Assembly (NCBI GenBank): GCA_017301995.1
Contig: JAFLEH010000012.1
Coordinates: 62,001-126,000, forward strand
DNA: 64,000 nucleotides
Origin: Verrucomicrobiota bacterium
GTDB lineage: Bacteria > Verrucomicrobiota > Verrucomicrobiia > Verrucomicrobiales > Akkermansiaceae
Direction of reading: 5' to 3'
The notes beneath the pieces are model-generated. The model was not told the origin of the DNA, did no database searches, and was given only the letters and a program-made list of their open reading frames with translations. Below, one piece after another: positions 1 to 8,159 of this stretch. How positions within the stretch are numbered: position 1 is the stretch's first letter; each line of letters opens with the position of its first letter. Position numbers and translations under genes: made by a program.

Positions 1-101
1 GGTGAAGTCGGGAGGCGATCGGACGCGTTTCAAACCCGTTTCGGCGTGTATGGGCACATTTGCCTGCGAATCGTGAAAAGCCCGAGCCCATCAATAGCGC
101 C

Positions 102-710
102 ATGAAGTTCCGATGTTTGATTGTTGAAGATCAGGTGATGTTTCTCGACCTGCTCCTGATCGCGCTGAGGGGGATTCCCCGGCTCGAGATCTGTAGGACC
201 GCGCGGACGTTCGCGGAGGCGAGCGAGGCGCTTCGCCAGGAACGCTACGACATCGCGATCCTCGATTACATGCTGCCTGACGGATCCGGACTGGATCTGG
301 CTCGGGAACTGGGTAGGTCCAGCCCCAATACGGTGGTGGTGATGCTCACCGCGCATATCCAGTCGTTGCTTCCCCAGCAGGCGATCGCTGAGGCAGGCAG
401 GATTCGGGCGGTGGTGGACAAGGTGGGGTCGTTGGACAGCCTGCGGGCGGAGATCGAGGCATTCATTCGGGAGCGTGATCCCCAGGCCCGGACGGACGTC
501 CACCCGGAAACTTCGCTGACCCGGCGCGAACTGGAGATCTTCAGGCTGGTAGGAGAGGGGCTTCCTAACAAGCAAATCGCGGCAAGGCTGTTCATTTCCC
601 AGCGGACGGTTGAATCCCACCGCAAGACGATTTCCCGGAAAATGGGCATGTCCGGGTCCGAGTTGGTCCGGCATGCGGCTCTTTTCGTGCCGGGATCGGG
701 CGCGTCCTGA
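102..710 (+). CDS. LuxR/NarL-family response regulator
   Basis: This is a two-component response regulator: a receiver domain followed by a DNA-binding LuxR-type helix-turn-helix, about 202 residues. The receiver (residues 3-115) begins CLIVEDQVMF and carries the phospho-acceptor Asp55 in AILDYMLPDGSG, the switch Thr83 in VVMLTAH and the conserved Lys107. The output domain (about 138-200) has the family pattern LTRRELEIFRLVGEGLPNKQ followed by RTVESHRKTISRKM. I chose the ATG that begins MKFRCLIVED because the receiver fold starts there; an upstream TTG would add 14 non-conserved residues. It converges on the histidine kinase gene that follows, a plausible but unproven partner. The target promoters cannot be read from the sequence. 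Confidence 0.93.
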   Translation: MKFRCLIVEDQVMFLDLLLIALRGIPRLEICRTARTFAEASEALRQERYDIAILDYMLPDGSGLDLARELGRSSPNTVVVMLTAHIQSLLPQQAIAEAGRIRAVVDKVGSLDSLRAEIEAFIRERDPQARTDVHPETSLTRRELEIFRLVGEGLPNKQIAARLFISQRTVESHRKTISRKMGMSGSELVRHAALFVPGSGAS

Positions 711-778
711 GGAAAGGTCCGAAGATCGCACCCGGCGAAGGCCCGTTTCGCCCCATTCGGATGGGGCGGCTCACCGGT

Positions 779-2503
779 TCATGGTGGGTCGTGGGCGGGA
801 CCAGGGGCCAGAGGAACATGGACTTCGAAAACGCTCCCTGGACCGGTTGGGCGCTGATAGAACACCTCTCCGCCGAGCCGCGCGACCGCTTCCCGGACGA
901 TTGGCAGCCCGAGGCCGGTTCCCCGGTTGAACTTGGAATTCGGGCCGCGGTAAAACAAATCGAACAAATAGGGCTCCGACTCCGCGGGAATGCCGATACC
1001 CTTGTCCTCGATCCGGAAAACCAGCCGATCTCCGGAACGGATGACACGAAGGGCCACCGGGCTGTCGGCGGGTGAATATTTCGCCGCGTTCTCCAACAAA
1101 TTGATCAGGGCGCGCCGCAGTAGCGATGGGTTGGTCGTTAGATCGGGAAGCGGGTTCTTGGGCCTGTGAATCCGCAAAGGGTTTCTGACGCCGTGGGCGT
1201 TGCGGTAGGTGGAGGCGAGGTCTTCAAGCCACTCCGCCGGATCGATCCGAATCACTCCGCCAGGAGGTAGGTGACGCTGAAGCGAGTTGAAATCGAGCAC
1301 ATCCCCCACAATCTCCGTCAAGTGGTCGGTCGTCTTCAGCACGGTATCCAACAATTGGTCGGCTTCGGCGGTGGTGAGCGGGACCGATCGTGATCTCAGC
1401 AACTCGGCGGCAAGCCGGATCGAAGCCAATGGGGTCCGGAACTCGTGGGACGCCACGGAGACAAGATTGGATTTGAGCGCCGCAGCCTGGCGTTCCTCAT
1501 CCAGCGCGCGTGCCAGAGCCAATTCCGTGTCCTTGAGATCGGTGATGTCCCGTGCCGACGCGAAAATCATGCCGCCGATCCGTTTTGCCCGCCACTCGAT
1601 GAAACGGTAGGCGCCTGAGTCCATCCGGTAGCGGTTGACGAATGACAGGGTGGGATGCCCGTCGCGAACCCTGGCAAATTCCTCACGGGTCGGCACATGG
1701 TCATCCGGATGGACAAACCGCATGAATTCCATTCCAGCCAGCTTCTCCGCCGGATGGCCGAGGAGATCTTCCCATGCCCGGCTCACTCTAACAAACCTTC
1801 CGAGCTGATCGACGATGCAAAGGAGGTCGATGGAAACCTCGAAGAAGTTCTCGATCTGCCGGCGCGCGTCGGAGAGCGCCTCCTCCGCGCGTTGCCGCTC
1901 CTGAATGCTCACCAGCATCCGCGCGAACAAGTGAAGGAGCTGCAGTTCTCCAACCGCGTAGGTCCGTTGCGAGCGCACCGAGTCGAATCCAATGAAGCCG
2001 GTACACCCTGCCGAGCCGATCAGGGGCACCGCGACCAGACTTTTGATCGATTGCCCGGCAATGACGTCTTTCAACGGCCCTTCCGGCAGCGCGGACACAT
2101 CCGGATAATAAACGTCCTGCCCCGCGAAATGGCGTTCCCACCACTCCGGAAACGCGTCTATCGGCACGTTCTGCAATTCGCCGATGCACGCGCGGATGCC
2201 CGGCGCACACCATTCGAATGTGTTAGAGCAGGTTCGGTTCTCCAAATCGTATGCGAACACGTAAACCCGGTCGGCGTCCAAATGGTGGGCCAATTCGGCC
2301 ATCGAAGTCTCGATCGCGGACCTGACCTCTGACAGCGGAAGATGGATGAAACGGGATGCCGTTTCGGTTAGCAAATGGATCAAACCGCCGCGGTTTCCGG
2401 TGACGTCAGGCCCGGGAGATGGTTCTTCCAGCCGTGTGCCGCACGCGGGAGAAGCCGGCGGCGAGGCGGTTTTGGGCGCGGACTCTGGCTTTGGGCGGTC
2501 CAT
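779..2503 (-). CDS. GAF-PAS hybrid sensor histidine kinase
   Basis: This is a sensor kinase of 574 residues without predicted membrane segments, so probably cytoplasmic. A GAF domain spans about 45-200 and a PAS domain about 212-322 (FFEVSIDLLCIVDQLGRFVR, then VHPDDH). The HisKA dimerisation helix follows, with the phosphorylated His353 in SVASHEFRTPLASI. The catalytic ATP-binding domain has an N box (LINLLENAAKYS), a G1 box (EDKGIGIP) and a G2 box (GTGLGLPIV). There is no receiver domain at the C-terminus, so phosphate must pass to a separate regulator. The gene is tail to tail with a response regulator, the obvious candidate partner. The GAF and PAS ligands cannot be predicted. Confidence 0.93.
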   Translation of the reverse strand: MDRPKPESAPKTASPPASPACGTRLEEPSPGPDVTGNRGGLIHLLTETASRFIHLPLSEVRSAIETSMAELAHHLDADRVYVFAYDLENRTCSNTFEWCAPGIRACIGELQNVPIDAFPEWWERHFAGQDVYYPDVSALPEGPLKDVIAGQSIKSLVAVPLIGSAGCTGFIGFDSVRSQRTYAVGELQLLHLFARMLVSIQERQRAEEALSDARRQIENFFEVSIDLLCIVDQLGRFVRVSRAWEDLLGHPAEKLAGMEFMRFVHPDDHVPTREEFARVRDGHPTLSFVNRYRMDSGAYRFIEWRAKRIGGMIFASARDITDLKDTELALARALDEERQAAALKSNLVSVASHEFRTPLASIRLAAELLRSRSVPLTTAEADQLLDTVLKTTDHLTEIVGDVLDFNSLQRHLPPGGVIRIDPAEWLEDLASTYRNAHGVRNPLRIHRPKNPLPDLTTNPSLLRRALINLLENAAKYSPADSPVALRVIRSGDRLVFRIEDKGIGIPAESEPYLFDLFYRGPNSKFNRGTGLGLPIVREAVARLGGEVFYQRPTGPGSVFEVHVPLAPGPAHDPP

Positions 2504-2605
2504 GGGTGGGTGATAATGCGGGGGTGAGTTTTGGAATCCGGAAGATCGCGGGCCGGAAGAACTGCGATTCCGTGGAGCGAGGATGCTTCAGATAAACCGC
2601 ACTTG

Positions 2606-2743
2606 TCAACGGGTGTCCGGAAGCACCGCGCCGTCGCGCACCATAAAGAGGCGTCCGTGGCGATAGCCCACGAGGTCGTCGCCGGCTTCGGCTGTCAACT
2701 CGGTGGCGCCGAGGCTGGCGTAGGGATTGATCTCGGTGTTCAT
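2606..2743 (-). pseudogene. 5' remnant of a small membrane-protein gene
   Basis: A clear start (ATG with AAGAGGTGG just upstream) opens a 45-codon frame beginning MNTEINPYASLGATELTAEA and running through DDLVGYRHGRLFMVRDGAVL to a stop after PDTR. N-termini of the type MNPYASP, followed by a sentence such as RLFMVRDGAVLP and then a CxxC pair, occur in small Verrucomicrobia/Planctomycete membrane proteins; this is recollection of the family type, not a search. A Lys-Cys-Gly codon triplet (AAGTGCGGT) lies just past the stop in another frame, which suggests a one-base shift at the expected cysteine motif. No membrane segment follows. A genuine 45-residue peptide is the alternative. Confidence 0.4.
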
Positions 2744-2893
2744 TCCACCTCTTGCGGTAGGGACCAGGTGCGAATGTTCCGAGGTCGGTGGTAGGAGCTT
2801 TCCCGCTTGGTTCGGGTGGAATCCGGGAAGAGCGCTTGCGCTACCGGGCGTGGCATTTGCCTGCCTGCCGGTGGGCTCGCTCACTCCGGCGGA

Positions 2894-2912
2894 GCGCTCT
2901 CGTCGAGAGCGC
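2894..2912. repeat. 19 bp palindrome of a dispersed REP-like family
   Basis: A perfect inverted repeat, GCGCTCTC - GTC - GAGAGCGC. The same arms with a GCC loop recur at 54002, and a GCGCTCCC/GGGAGCGC version at 52626. Flanking sequence is also shared with the 54002 copy (a GAGCGG.GTGGAGAA stretch and a CATTCCCA..TCGT.CGC.TGCGG stretch), so the whole repeat is about 120 bp. It lies outside genes and could fold in RNA. Confidence 0.7.
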
Positions 2913-3029
2913 ATGTGAGCGGAGTGGAGAATGTCCGACTGCGGACGCGCCTTTCATTCCCATCTCGTCCGCCTGCGGTCCCGGCGGTGCCACGCCACCT
3001 TCGGGCTCTTGCCGTGCCGCGCTATCGGA

Positions 3030-3512
3030 TCACCATCCGAGGATACGGGTGGTTGCGGCGCGGAACGCGGTTTCGAGGACGGCCGCCTCGGCATGGGAAA
3101 TCGGGATGCCCACTTTGCGGACGGTTTTGTCGGCGTTGAGCTGGCGGGACACCACCATCAGATAGGGGGCCTTGGCGGGGTCGTCGCGGAGGGTGAGTTC
3201 GAAGGTGCTGTTGGCCTTTTCCGACTGATGGAAGAGCTTGGCCTGGGGTTGGCGGCCTTGAAGGACGGCGAGCGCCTGGCCGAGGTCGGGCAGGGTCCAT
3301 TTCATGATGATCTTGTTCTCCCAGTCGAACTGCTTTTCGCCGGACTGCGAGGCGGCTTCGAGGAACAGCGAGCCTTTGGCGGGATTGAGACTGAAACGGA
3401 ACACGCCACCGTTGCCGCGGCTGTTCGGTTTGTAGATCGAGTGTTCCGGCAACCGGTCGAAACTGGTGGCGGTGCGGTCGCTGGCGGGGGTGTCGGTTAG
3501 GGTGTCGTTCAT
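3030..3512 (-). CDS. Whirly-like single-stranded nucleic-acid-binding protein
   Basis: A 160-residue protein whose order of conserved elements matches the plant Whirly transcription-factor/ssDNA-binding fold. GVFRFSLNPAKGSLFLEAAS corresponds to the first beta sheet. FDWENKIIMKWTLPDLGQAL corresponds to the Whirly YDW..K.....T.IG segment. KLFHQ corresponds to the EFFHD strand, and VGIPISHAEAAVLETAF then ILGW matches the C-terminal IPVTKAEFAVL...LLGW helix. The plant KGKAAL motif is not obvious. Whirly proteins bind single-stranded DNA or RNA as tetramers and protect or regulate it. I chose the ATG beginning MNDTLTD; ATGs 8 and 12 codons further upstream are alternatives. A hairpin abuts the chosen start. 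The identification is by eye. Confidence 0.65.
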   Translation of the reverse strand: MNDTLTDTPASDRTATSFDRLPEHSIYKPNSRGNGGVFRFSLNPAKGSLFLEAASQSGEKQFDWENKIIMKWTLPDLGQALAVLQGRQPQAKLFHQSEKANSTFELTLRDDPAKAPYLMVVSRQLNADKTVRKVGIPISHAEAAVLETAFRAATTRILGW

Positions 3513-3537
3513 GATGTTTGGTTGGTTGACAAACATC
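3513..3537 (-). promoter_or_regulatory. Hairpin immediately upstream of the Whirly-like start codon
   Basis: The eight-base arms GATGTTTG and CAAACATC enclose a nine-base loop. In the transcript this stem ends directly against the ATG of the Whirly-like gene, with no Shine-Dalgarno sequence between them. It could limit translation or serve as a binding site for the protein itself. If translation really starts upstream, the stem would lie in the coding region. Confidence 0.45.
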
Positions 3538-3573
3538 AGATTACCCAAATCCGCCCGGCCTGCAAGAAAAAAG

Positions 3574-3587
3574 TGTTCTTTTGAACA
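3574..3587. promoter_or_regulatory. 14 bp perfect palindrome, candidate operator
   Basis: TGTTCTTTTGAACA is a perfect dyad in an AT-rich stretch about 60 bp upstream of the Whirly-like gene and outside any gene. Its position suits an operator overlapping a promoter. I cannot assign a regulator. Confidence 0.35.
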
Positions 3588-3659
3588 TTTTATTCTAAAA
3601 CCCTTATGGCTGTAGGGAAAGCGGCGATCGAAAACGCCGGATTCCGATAGGTCGCGGGG

Positions 3660-5288
3660 CTATTCCGGGGTATCGAGGTATTCGGTTTTCGCGCCTTTGT
3701 CGGTGATTTCCGGCGAGTTGGCGAAGGGATCGTAGGCCGAAATCCCGTGGGCCTTGAGCCAGGCGAGTTCGGGTTTGAGGCGGGTCTCAAACGAGGTGAA
3801 ATCCTTCTTCGCGGCGGGGGTCCATGCGGCCTCGGCGAGGGCCACGAGGCGCGGCCAGGTCATGAAATCCCGGCGCTGCCGGGTGATCGTCGTCTCGGTC
3901 CAGAGGCAGGCCTGGATGCCGAGGATCTGCTTTTCGTCAGCGGCTGATAGATCGAGCGGGGCCGGAAAATCGTAGGTGTCCCGGAGCGGGTTGAAGCCGC
4001 CCCAGCGCCGGCCGGCCTGATGGCTTTCGTGTTGCACGAAGTCCAGATAGCAGGGTCGGCGCGGGCAGAGGATGACCGGGTAGCCGGCCTTGAGCGAGTC
4101 GCGGAGGACCTGCGGTTTGTCGTGGCGCCACCACCAGATGACGGTTTTGTCCTTGGGCAGACCGCGGGCGGCGATTTCGTCCCAACCGCCGGTTTTGAAG
4201 CCCAGCCGGTTGATCGTTCCCGCCATGCGGCGGTTGAACCACGCCTCCACGGCGGCGAGGTCCTTGAGGTTCTCGCGTTTCATCAGATCGCGGACCTCCG
4301 GAAGTTCGGTCCATTTTTTCCAACCGAAATGCACCTCGTCGCCGCCGAAGTGGATCACGCCGGCGTCCGGAAACAGCGCGGCGACTTCGGTTAGTATATC
4401 ATCGAGGAACGAAAGCGTCGCCGGTTTCGCGGGGTTGAAGGTGAAACGCGGCCATTTGTCCGTGGATCCCTTGGCGAGAAACCCGCCGCCATCGTGTTCC
4501 GGATAGGCCGCGACCGCGGCGTCGGCGTGGCCGGGCATGTCGATTTCCGGGATGATGGTGATCCCTCGCTGGCGGGCGTAGGCGACGATCCCGCGGATCT
4601 GTTCCTGCGTGTAGAAGGCGGCCGGCGCGTCCGGGCGGCGGTCGGTCTCGCTGCCGCGGCCGCCGGTGCGGGTGAGTTCGGGGTATTTCTTGATCTCGAT
4701 CCGCCAGGCCGGCGAGTCGGTCAGGTGCCAGTGGAGCCGGTTGAGTTTGTAGCGCGCCATGGCGTCGAGCAGACGTTTGACGGCCGCCGGACCGGAGAAA
4801 TGGCGGGATTCGTCGAGCATGTAGCCGCGCCAGGCGAAGCGCGGGGCGTCCACGATGTCCCGGCAGGCGAGACGGATCGGTTGGTTGGGTTGTTTCGGGG
4901 CATCCTCGATCAAGCGGGCCAGGGTTTGGACGCCATAGTAATGTCCGACCGCGGTGGCGGCGTGGATATTGATGACCTGCGGGGTGATGCGGATCACATA
5001 GCCCTCGCCGGACGGGATCGGATAGTTGTCGGGGAGGATATTGGCGGATAGAAGCTGGATCGCACAGGCGACATCCTGCGGCGCGAAGCGGACCTTGGCT
5101 CCCGCGGCGTTGATGAGACCCACGTAGTCCGGCAGGTTTTCCGGATTGGCCGCCGGGATCGCCATCCAGGCGTCCGGCAGCAGTTGGAACTCACCTTGGC
5201 GCGGTCGGTCGTCGGCCGGCAAGGGGATGACCTGGGCGCGGAGCGATAGCGTGCATAATGCGGCGAGGATGAGGTGGTGCGGTTTCAT
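3660..5288 (-). CDS. Secreted GH20 beta-N-acetylhexosaminidase
   Basis: This exported enzyme of 542 residues should release terminal N-acetylglucosamine or N-acetylgalactosamine from glycans. A Sec signal peptide (MKPHHLILAALCTLSLRAQ) precedes a GH20b-type domain (about 20-150) and the GH20 barrel. The substrate-binding HWHLTDSPAW lies near 186-195, EIDMPGH follows near 248, and the catalytic Asp-Glu pair is Asp317-Glu318 in HFGGDEVHFG, which fits substrate-assisted catalysis in this family. Length is normal for a compact GH20 enzyme. The next gene upstream in the same direction encodes a GH29 fucosidase, separated by about 140 bp of repeats, so co-transcription is possible but not certain. 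Confidence 0.93.
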   Translation of the reverse strand: MKPHHLILAALCTLSLRAQVIPLPADDRPRQGEFQLLPDAWMAIPAANPENLPDYVGLINAAGAKVRFAPQDVACAIQLLSANILPDNYPIPSGEGYVIRITPQVINIHAATAVGHYYGVQTLARLIEDAPKQPNQPIRLACRDIVDAPRFAWRGYMLDESRHFSGPAAVKRLLDAMARYKLNRLHWHLTDSPAWRIEIKKYPELTRTGGRGSETDRRPDAPAAFYTQEQIRGIVAYARQRGITIIPEIDMPGHADAAVAAYPEHDGGGFLAKGSTDKWPRFTFNPAKPATLSFLDDILTEVAALFPDAGVIHFGGDEVHFGWKKWTELPEVRDLMKRENLKDLAAVEAWFNRRMAGTINRLGFKTGGWDEIAARGLPKDKTVIWWWRHDKPQVLRDSLKAGYPVILCPRRPCYLDFVQHESHQAGRRWGGFNPLRDTYDFPAPLDLSAADEKQILGIQACLWTETTITRQRRDFMTWPRLVALAEAAWTPAAKKDFTSFETRLKPELAWLKAHGISAYDPFANSPEITDKGAKTEYLDTPE

Positions 5289-5330
5289 GGAAAGCGGGAG
5301 AAAGGCGGCTCGCGGGAGGTGGGAGGAGGG

Positions 5331-5358
5331 TTATTGGTTATTGGATGTTTGTTATTGG
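5331..5358. repeat. Heptanucleotide tandem repeat (TTATTGG)
   Basis: Four 7 bp units in register: TTATTGG, TTATTGG, ATGTTTG, TTATTGG. The reverse complement is CCAATAA, the same unit seen at 24325 and 25321. It lies between the two glycosidase genes. Confidence 0.75.
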
Positions 5359-5362
5359 GGGT

Positions 5363-5387
5363 GCCACGCTCTCACGAGCGCGGCTAC
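5363..5387. repeat. 25 bp dispersed palindromic element
   Basis: The sequence begins GCCACGCTCTCACGAGCGCG and ends GCTAC, with CGCTC/GAGCG arms. Related 25 bp elements with the same ends occur at 10634 and, inverted, at 26464. It is immediately next to the heptamer array. Confidence 0.55.
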
Positions 5388-5428
5388 GAAGACCGCGGCT
5401 TTGGAAAGGGGAGGGGAGGCTCACGAGG

Positions 5429-7231
5429 TTAGGGCGTCGGCACCAGCCGGATGCTTGCCAGATTGCATGGGGCGATGCCTTTGAGGGATTTGACCCGCAG
5501 TTGGATGGTGTTCACCCCGGCCGGGAGCTTGAGGGTGCCGTCGGCGGTGACATCGCGGTAGTCGTTCCATCCGCCGGTGGCCGGGATGGTTAGTGCGAGG
5601 GTTTGGCCGCCGCACACCACTTCCACCACACTGCCGCCGGGTGCCTCGGAACTGACAACCGCCTGCACCGTGAATCCCGTGGCCTTGGAGCATTTCACGG
5701 TCCAGCTTGCGGTGGATTTCGAGTCGGTCCAACAGCCGAGATTTTCTTTGCCGGCGGTTTGCAGTCCGGCCGATCCGGGGATCTGGACTTTGATGGACCC
5801 GGTGGTTTCGGCCTGGCGCGGCAGAAGAGCGAACGCGCCCTTGTCGTCCGCCCGGACAGCGGTGTCCAACACCGGAGCGCCCTTGATTTTCACGACCACC
5901 ACGAAGTCCTTCGCGGTGCGCAGCGTCTCGGGCAGCGTGACCGTGACGCCGGATTCGCTGTTGGCGGCCTGAACCGTCGCGCCATTCCCCAGCACGGTGG
6001 CGCCGGCCACCTTGTTGGTTAGGCCGGGAAGCCGCAGGGTGCCGTCGGCGGGCGCTTCGAAAACGATCGCGTGAATCACCGTGTCGCCGCCGGGCAAGCG
6101 TTTGGTGGTGAAACGTCCCCATGCGGGCGCTTGAGGAAACACCGCCGCGCGGGTGCCGTAGATCGCCTCGCCGTTGGTCTTGAGCCACGCGCCGATCTGC
6201 GCCAGCCGCTCGACCGATGGAGCGGGGATCTCGCCTTTGTCGGTGGGGCCCACGTTGAGCAGATAGTTGCCGCCCTTGCTGGCGATATCGCACAGGTTGT
6301 GGATCAGCGAGGTGGCCGATTTCCAGTTGTGATCGTTGCGGCCATAGCCCCAGGTGCCGTTCATGGTCATGCAGGTTTCCCAGTCGCGTCCTGGAAATCC
6401 GGTGGCCGGTATATGCTGCTCGGGCGTTTCGGTGTCGCCGTGATAGCCTCCTCCGAGGCGGTTGTTCACGATGATGTTGGGGTTGCAGGAAATCAACAGC
6501 TTCTGGATGCGGTCGGCGCGCTCCTTGTTGATCACGCCGCCGGGGATATCGAACCACAGCACCGCGATGTCGCCGTAGTTGGTCAGGATCTCGCGGATCT
6601 GCGGGATGGCGATTTCGTTCACATAGGTTTCCGGATCGCCCTTGTGGCTGGGATCCCATTCCCCGCTGCCACCGCCGGGATGGTACCAATCGAGGTTCTG
6701 CGAGTAGTAGAACCCGAGTTTCATCCCGTGTTTCCGGCATGCGGCGGCGAGATCCTTGAGCGGATCCTTCTTGTAGGGAGTGGCGTCCACGATGTTATAC
6801 GGGCTCGCCTTGCTTTTGAACATCGCGAAACCCTCGTGGTGTTTGGAGGTGATAATGATATATTTCATTCCCGCGTCCTTGGCGATGCGCACCCAGGTGT
6901 CGGCATCGTAGTTCACCGGATTGAACCGGGTGGCCAGCTTGGCATAGGACTCCCGTTGGATCTTAAGCGCGCACATGATCCATTCCTGACAACCGTTGAT
7001 CGCAGGGGCGGGTTTGCCGTCCCACTCGCCCGCAGCCTGCGCGTAGAGCCCCCAGTGGATGAACATCCCGAAGCGCGCGTCCCGGAACCAAGCCATGCGC
7101 GCGTCGTGCTGCGCGGCGGTCTCATGGCGTTCGGCAAGCACCGGATTGTCTGCCGGAGTATCGGCGGCGAAAAGCGGGGCGACAAGGGCGGCAGCGCCCA
7201 ACAAGGATCTGGAAACAATCGGGGATATCAT
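5429..7231 (-). CDS. Secreted GH29 alpha-L-fucosidase
   Basis: This exported enzyme of 600 residues should hydrolyse alpha-linked L-fucose with retention of configuration. A signal peptide (MISPIVSRSLLGAAALVAPL) is followed by the GH29 barrel: RFGMFIHWGLYA near 53-64, YIIITSKHHEGFAMF near 124-138, and the probable nucleophile Asp228 in AVLWFDIPGG. An Ala/Gly-rich middle region leads to a C-terminal beta-sandwich (about 470-600) ending in LPAGVNTIQLRVKSLKG, which resembles a CBM6/35-type carbohydrate-binding module. I chose the ATG at the signal peptide; the upstream extension reads as non-coding. A lysozyme-like or plant-like specificity cannot be judged from sequence. Confidence 0.92.
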   Translation of the reverse strand: MISPIVSRSLLGAAALVAPLFAADTPADNPVLAERHETAAQHDARMAWFRDARFGMFIHWGLYAQAAGEWDGKPAPAINGCQEWIMCALKIQRESYAKLATRFNPVNYDADTWVRIAKDAGMKYIIITSKHHEGFAMFKSKASPYNIVDATPYKKDPLKDLAAACRKHGMKLGFYYSQNLDWYHPGGGSGEWDPSHKGDPETYVNEIAIPQIREILTNYGDIAVLWFDIPGGVINKERADRIQKLLISCNPNIIVNNRLGGGYHGDTETPEQHIPATGFPGRDWETCMTMNGTWGYGRNDHNWKSATSLIHNLCDIASKGGNYLLNVGPTDKGEIPAPSVERLAQIGAWLKTNGEAIYGTRAAVFPQAPAWGRFTTKRLPGGDTVIHAIVFEAPADGTLRLPGLTNKVAGATVLGNGATVQAANSESGVTVTLPETLRTAKDFVVVVKIKGAPVLDTAVRADDKGAFALLPRQAETTGSIKVQIPGSAGLQTAGKENLGCWTDSKSTASWTVKCSKATGFTVQAVVSSEAPGGSVVEVVCGGQTLALTIPATGGWNDYRDVTADGTLKLPAGVNTIQLRVKSLKGIAPCNLASIRLVPTP

Positions 7232-7346
7232 GGTTGTGACAAAATAAGCCGCCGCGATACGCCGCGGGCGACCGGGATCTTTCAGCGGCGATTTCCGATT
7301 TCTTCGCTCGCCATCGGCGGATTCCGGTGGTAGGGTGAGGCCCGTT

Positions 7347-7898
7347 ATGAAAGCTCTGCTCGTTTCCGCGCTCGTGGGTTTGCTGGCCGCCACCGGTTAT
7401 TCCCAAAACACCCCCACCCCGGACCCGTCCGGAAACACCGCCAACAACCAAAAGACCACCGACCGCGAGGCCGATGGCCACCGCCGCTTCTGGCAGGGCA
7501 ATCTGCCCGGAGGCAGTTATGTGGTGGCGCTCGACAAGATCACCTCGATCAGCCGCCACTCCTACGCGGTCGTCGAAGCCGGAATGCTGGTGGATGAGGT
7601 GGTGATCGACACCATCGGACAAACCGTGGCCCGTTTTTACTTCGTGCGGCCGATCACCGACGGCGTGAACAACAACGCGGTGACCAATCTGAACAACCGC
7701 GCCAAGGAACTGCTGGACTACGGCGGCCAGCGCGTGGGAACCGACGTCCACAAGGGTGTGACGAAAAAATACCCCGAAGGTCTCTACGCCAAGACCATCG
7801 AATACCGCGTGGGTTCCGCCGAGGAACTTGGCGCCCTGTTCGGCAGCGTCCGCAACGCCTGGGACACCGGCCGCGGCCGGATCTTCACGATCAAGTGA
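7347..7898 (+). CDS. Exported protein of unknown function
   Basis: A 183-residue protein with a Sec signal peptide (MKALLVSALVGLLAATGYSQ), a Thr/Pro/Asn-rich linker and a compact domain from about residue 50. Visible features are VVALDKITSISRHSYAVVEA, then VIDTIGQTVARFYFVRPIT and a charged C-terminus. I do not recognise a family. The ATG chosen follows GGGTGAGG, a reasonable ribosome-binding site; a GTG four codons earlier is less likely. It is divergent from the fucosidase gene, with about 115 bp between the starts, so the two may share a control region. Confidence 0.75.
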   Translation: MKALLVSALVGLLAATGYSQNTPTPDPSGNTANNQKTTDREADGHRRFWQGNLPGGSYVVALDKITSISRHSYAVVEAGMLVDEVVIDTIGQTVARFYFVRPITDGVNNNAVTNLNNRAKELLDYGGQRVGTDVHKGVTKKYPEGLYAKTIEYRVGSAEELGALFGSVRNAWDTGRGRIFTIK

Positions 7899-7922
7899 CT
7901 CCCCCCTCCCGGGCACGTAGTC

Positions 7923-8022
7923 GGAGCGAAAGCCCAAGCTTGTAGCGGCACTCTGCGAGCGTTGGAGCGAAAGCCCAAGCTTGTAGCGGCGCTCTGCGAG
8001 CGTCGGAGCGAAAGAACAAGCC
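7923..8022. repeat. 41 bp tandem repeat, 2.4 copies
   Basis: The unit begins GGAGCGAAAGCCCAAGCTTG and continues TAGCGGC(A/G)CTCTGCGAGCGT. Copies start at 7923, 7964 and 8005, exactly 41 bp apart, and the third is truncated after GGAGCGAAAG. Each full unit contains a CGCTC-TGC-GAGCG dyad like the other palindromic elements of this window. Confidence 0.85.
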
Positions 8023-8159
8023 ATCCGGCCTTCAGCCCGATTCCGGAGTTGAAGGATAAATCGTGGCCCCGATGAACCGCCGAAGCGCTGAAACCGCTGT
8101 GATGGACCGTAAAACTCATCCGGACGCCGATTCATCATCCGGTGTTGTTTTTCCGACCC

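Noticed and set aside
5331..5387. CRISPR-like array from the short repeats
   Set aside because: The units are contiguous 7 bp repeats without spacers, and no cas gene is present in the window.
5429..7393. Longer fucosidase start upstream of the signal peptide
   Set aside because: The added residues are Arg/Pro-rich and the signal peptide at the chosen ATG is clear; the extension would also run into the divergent gene.
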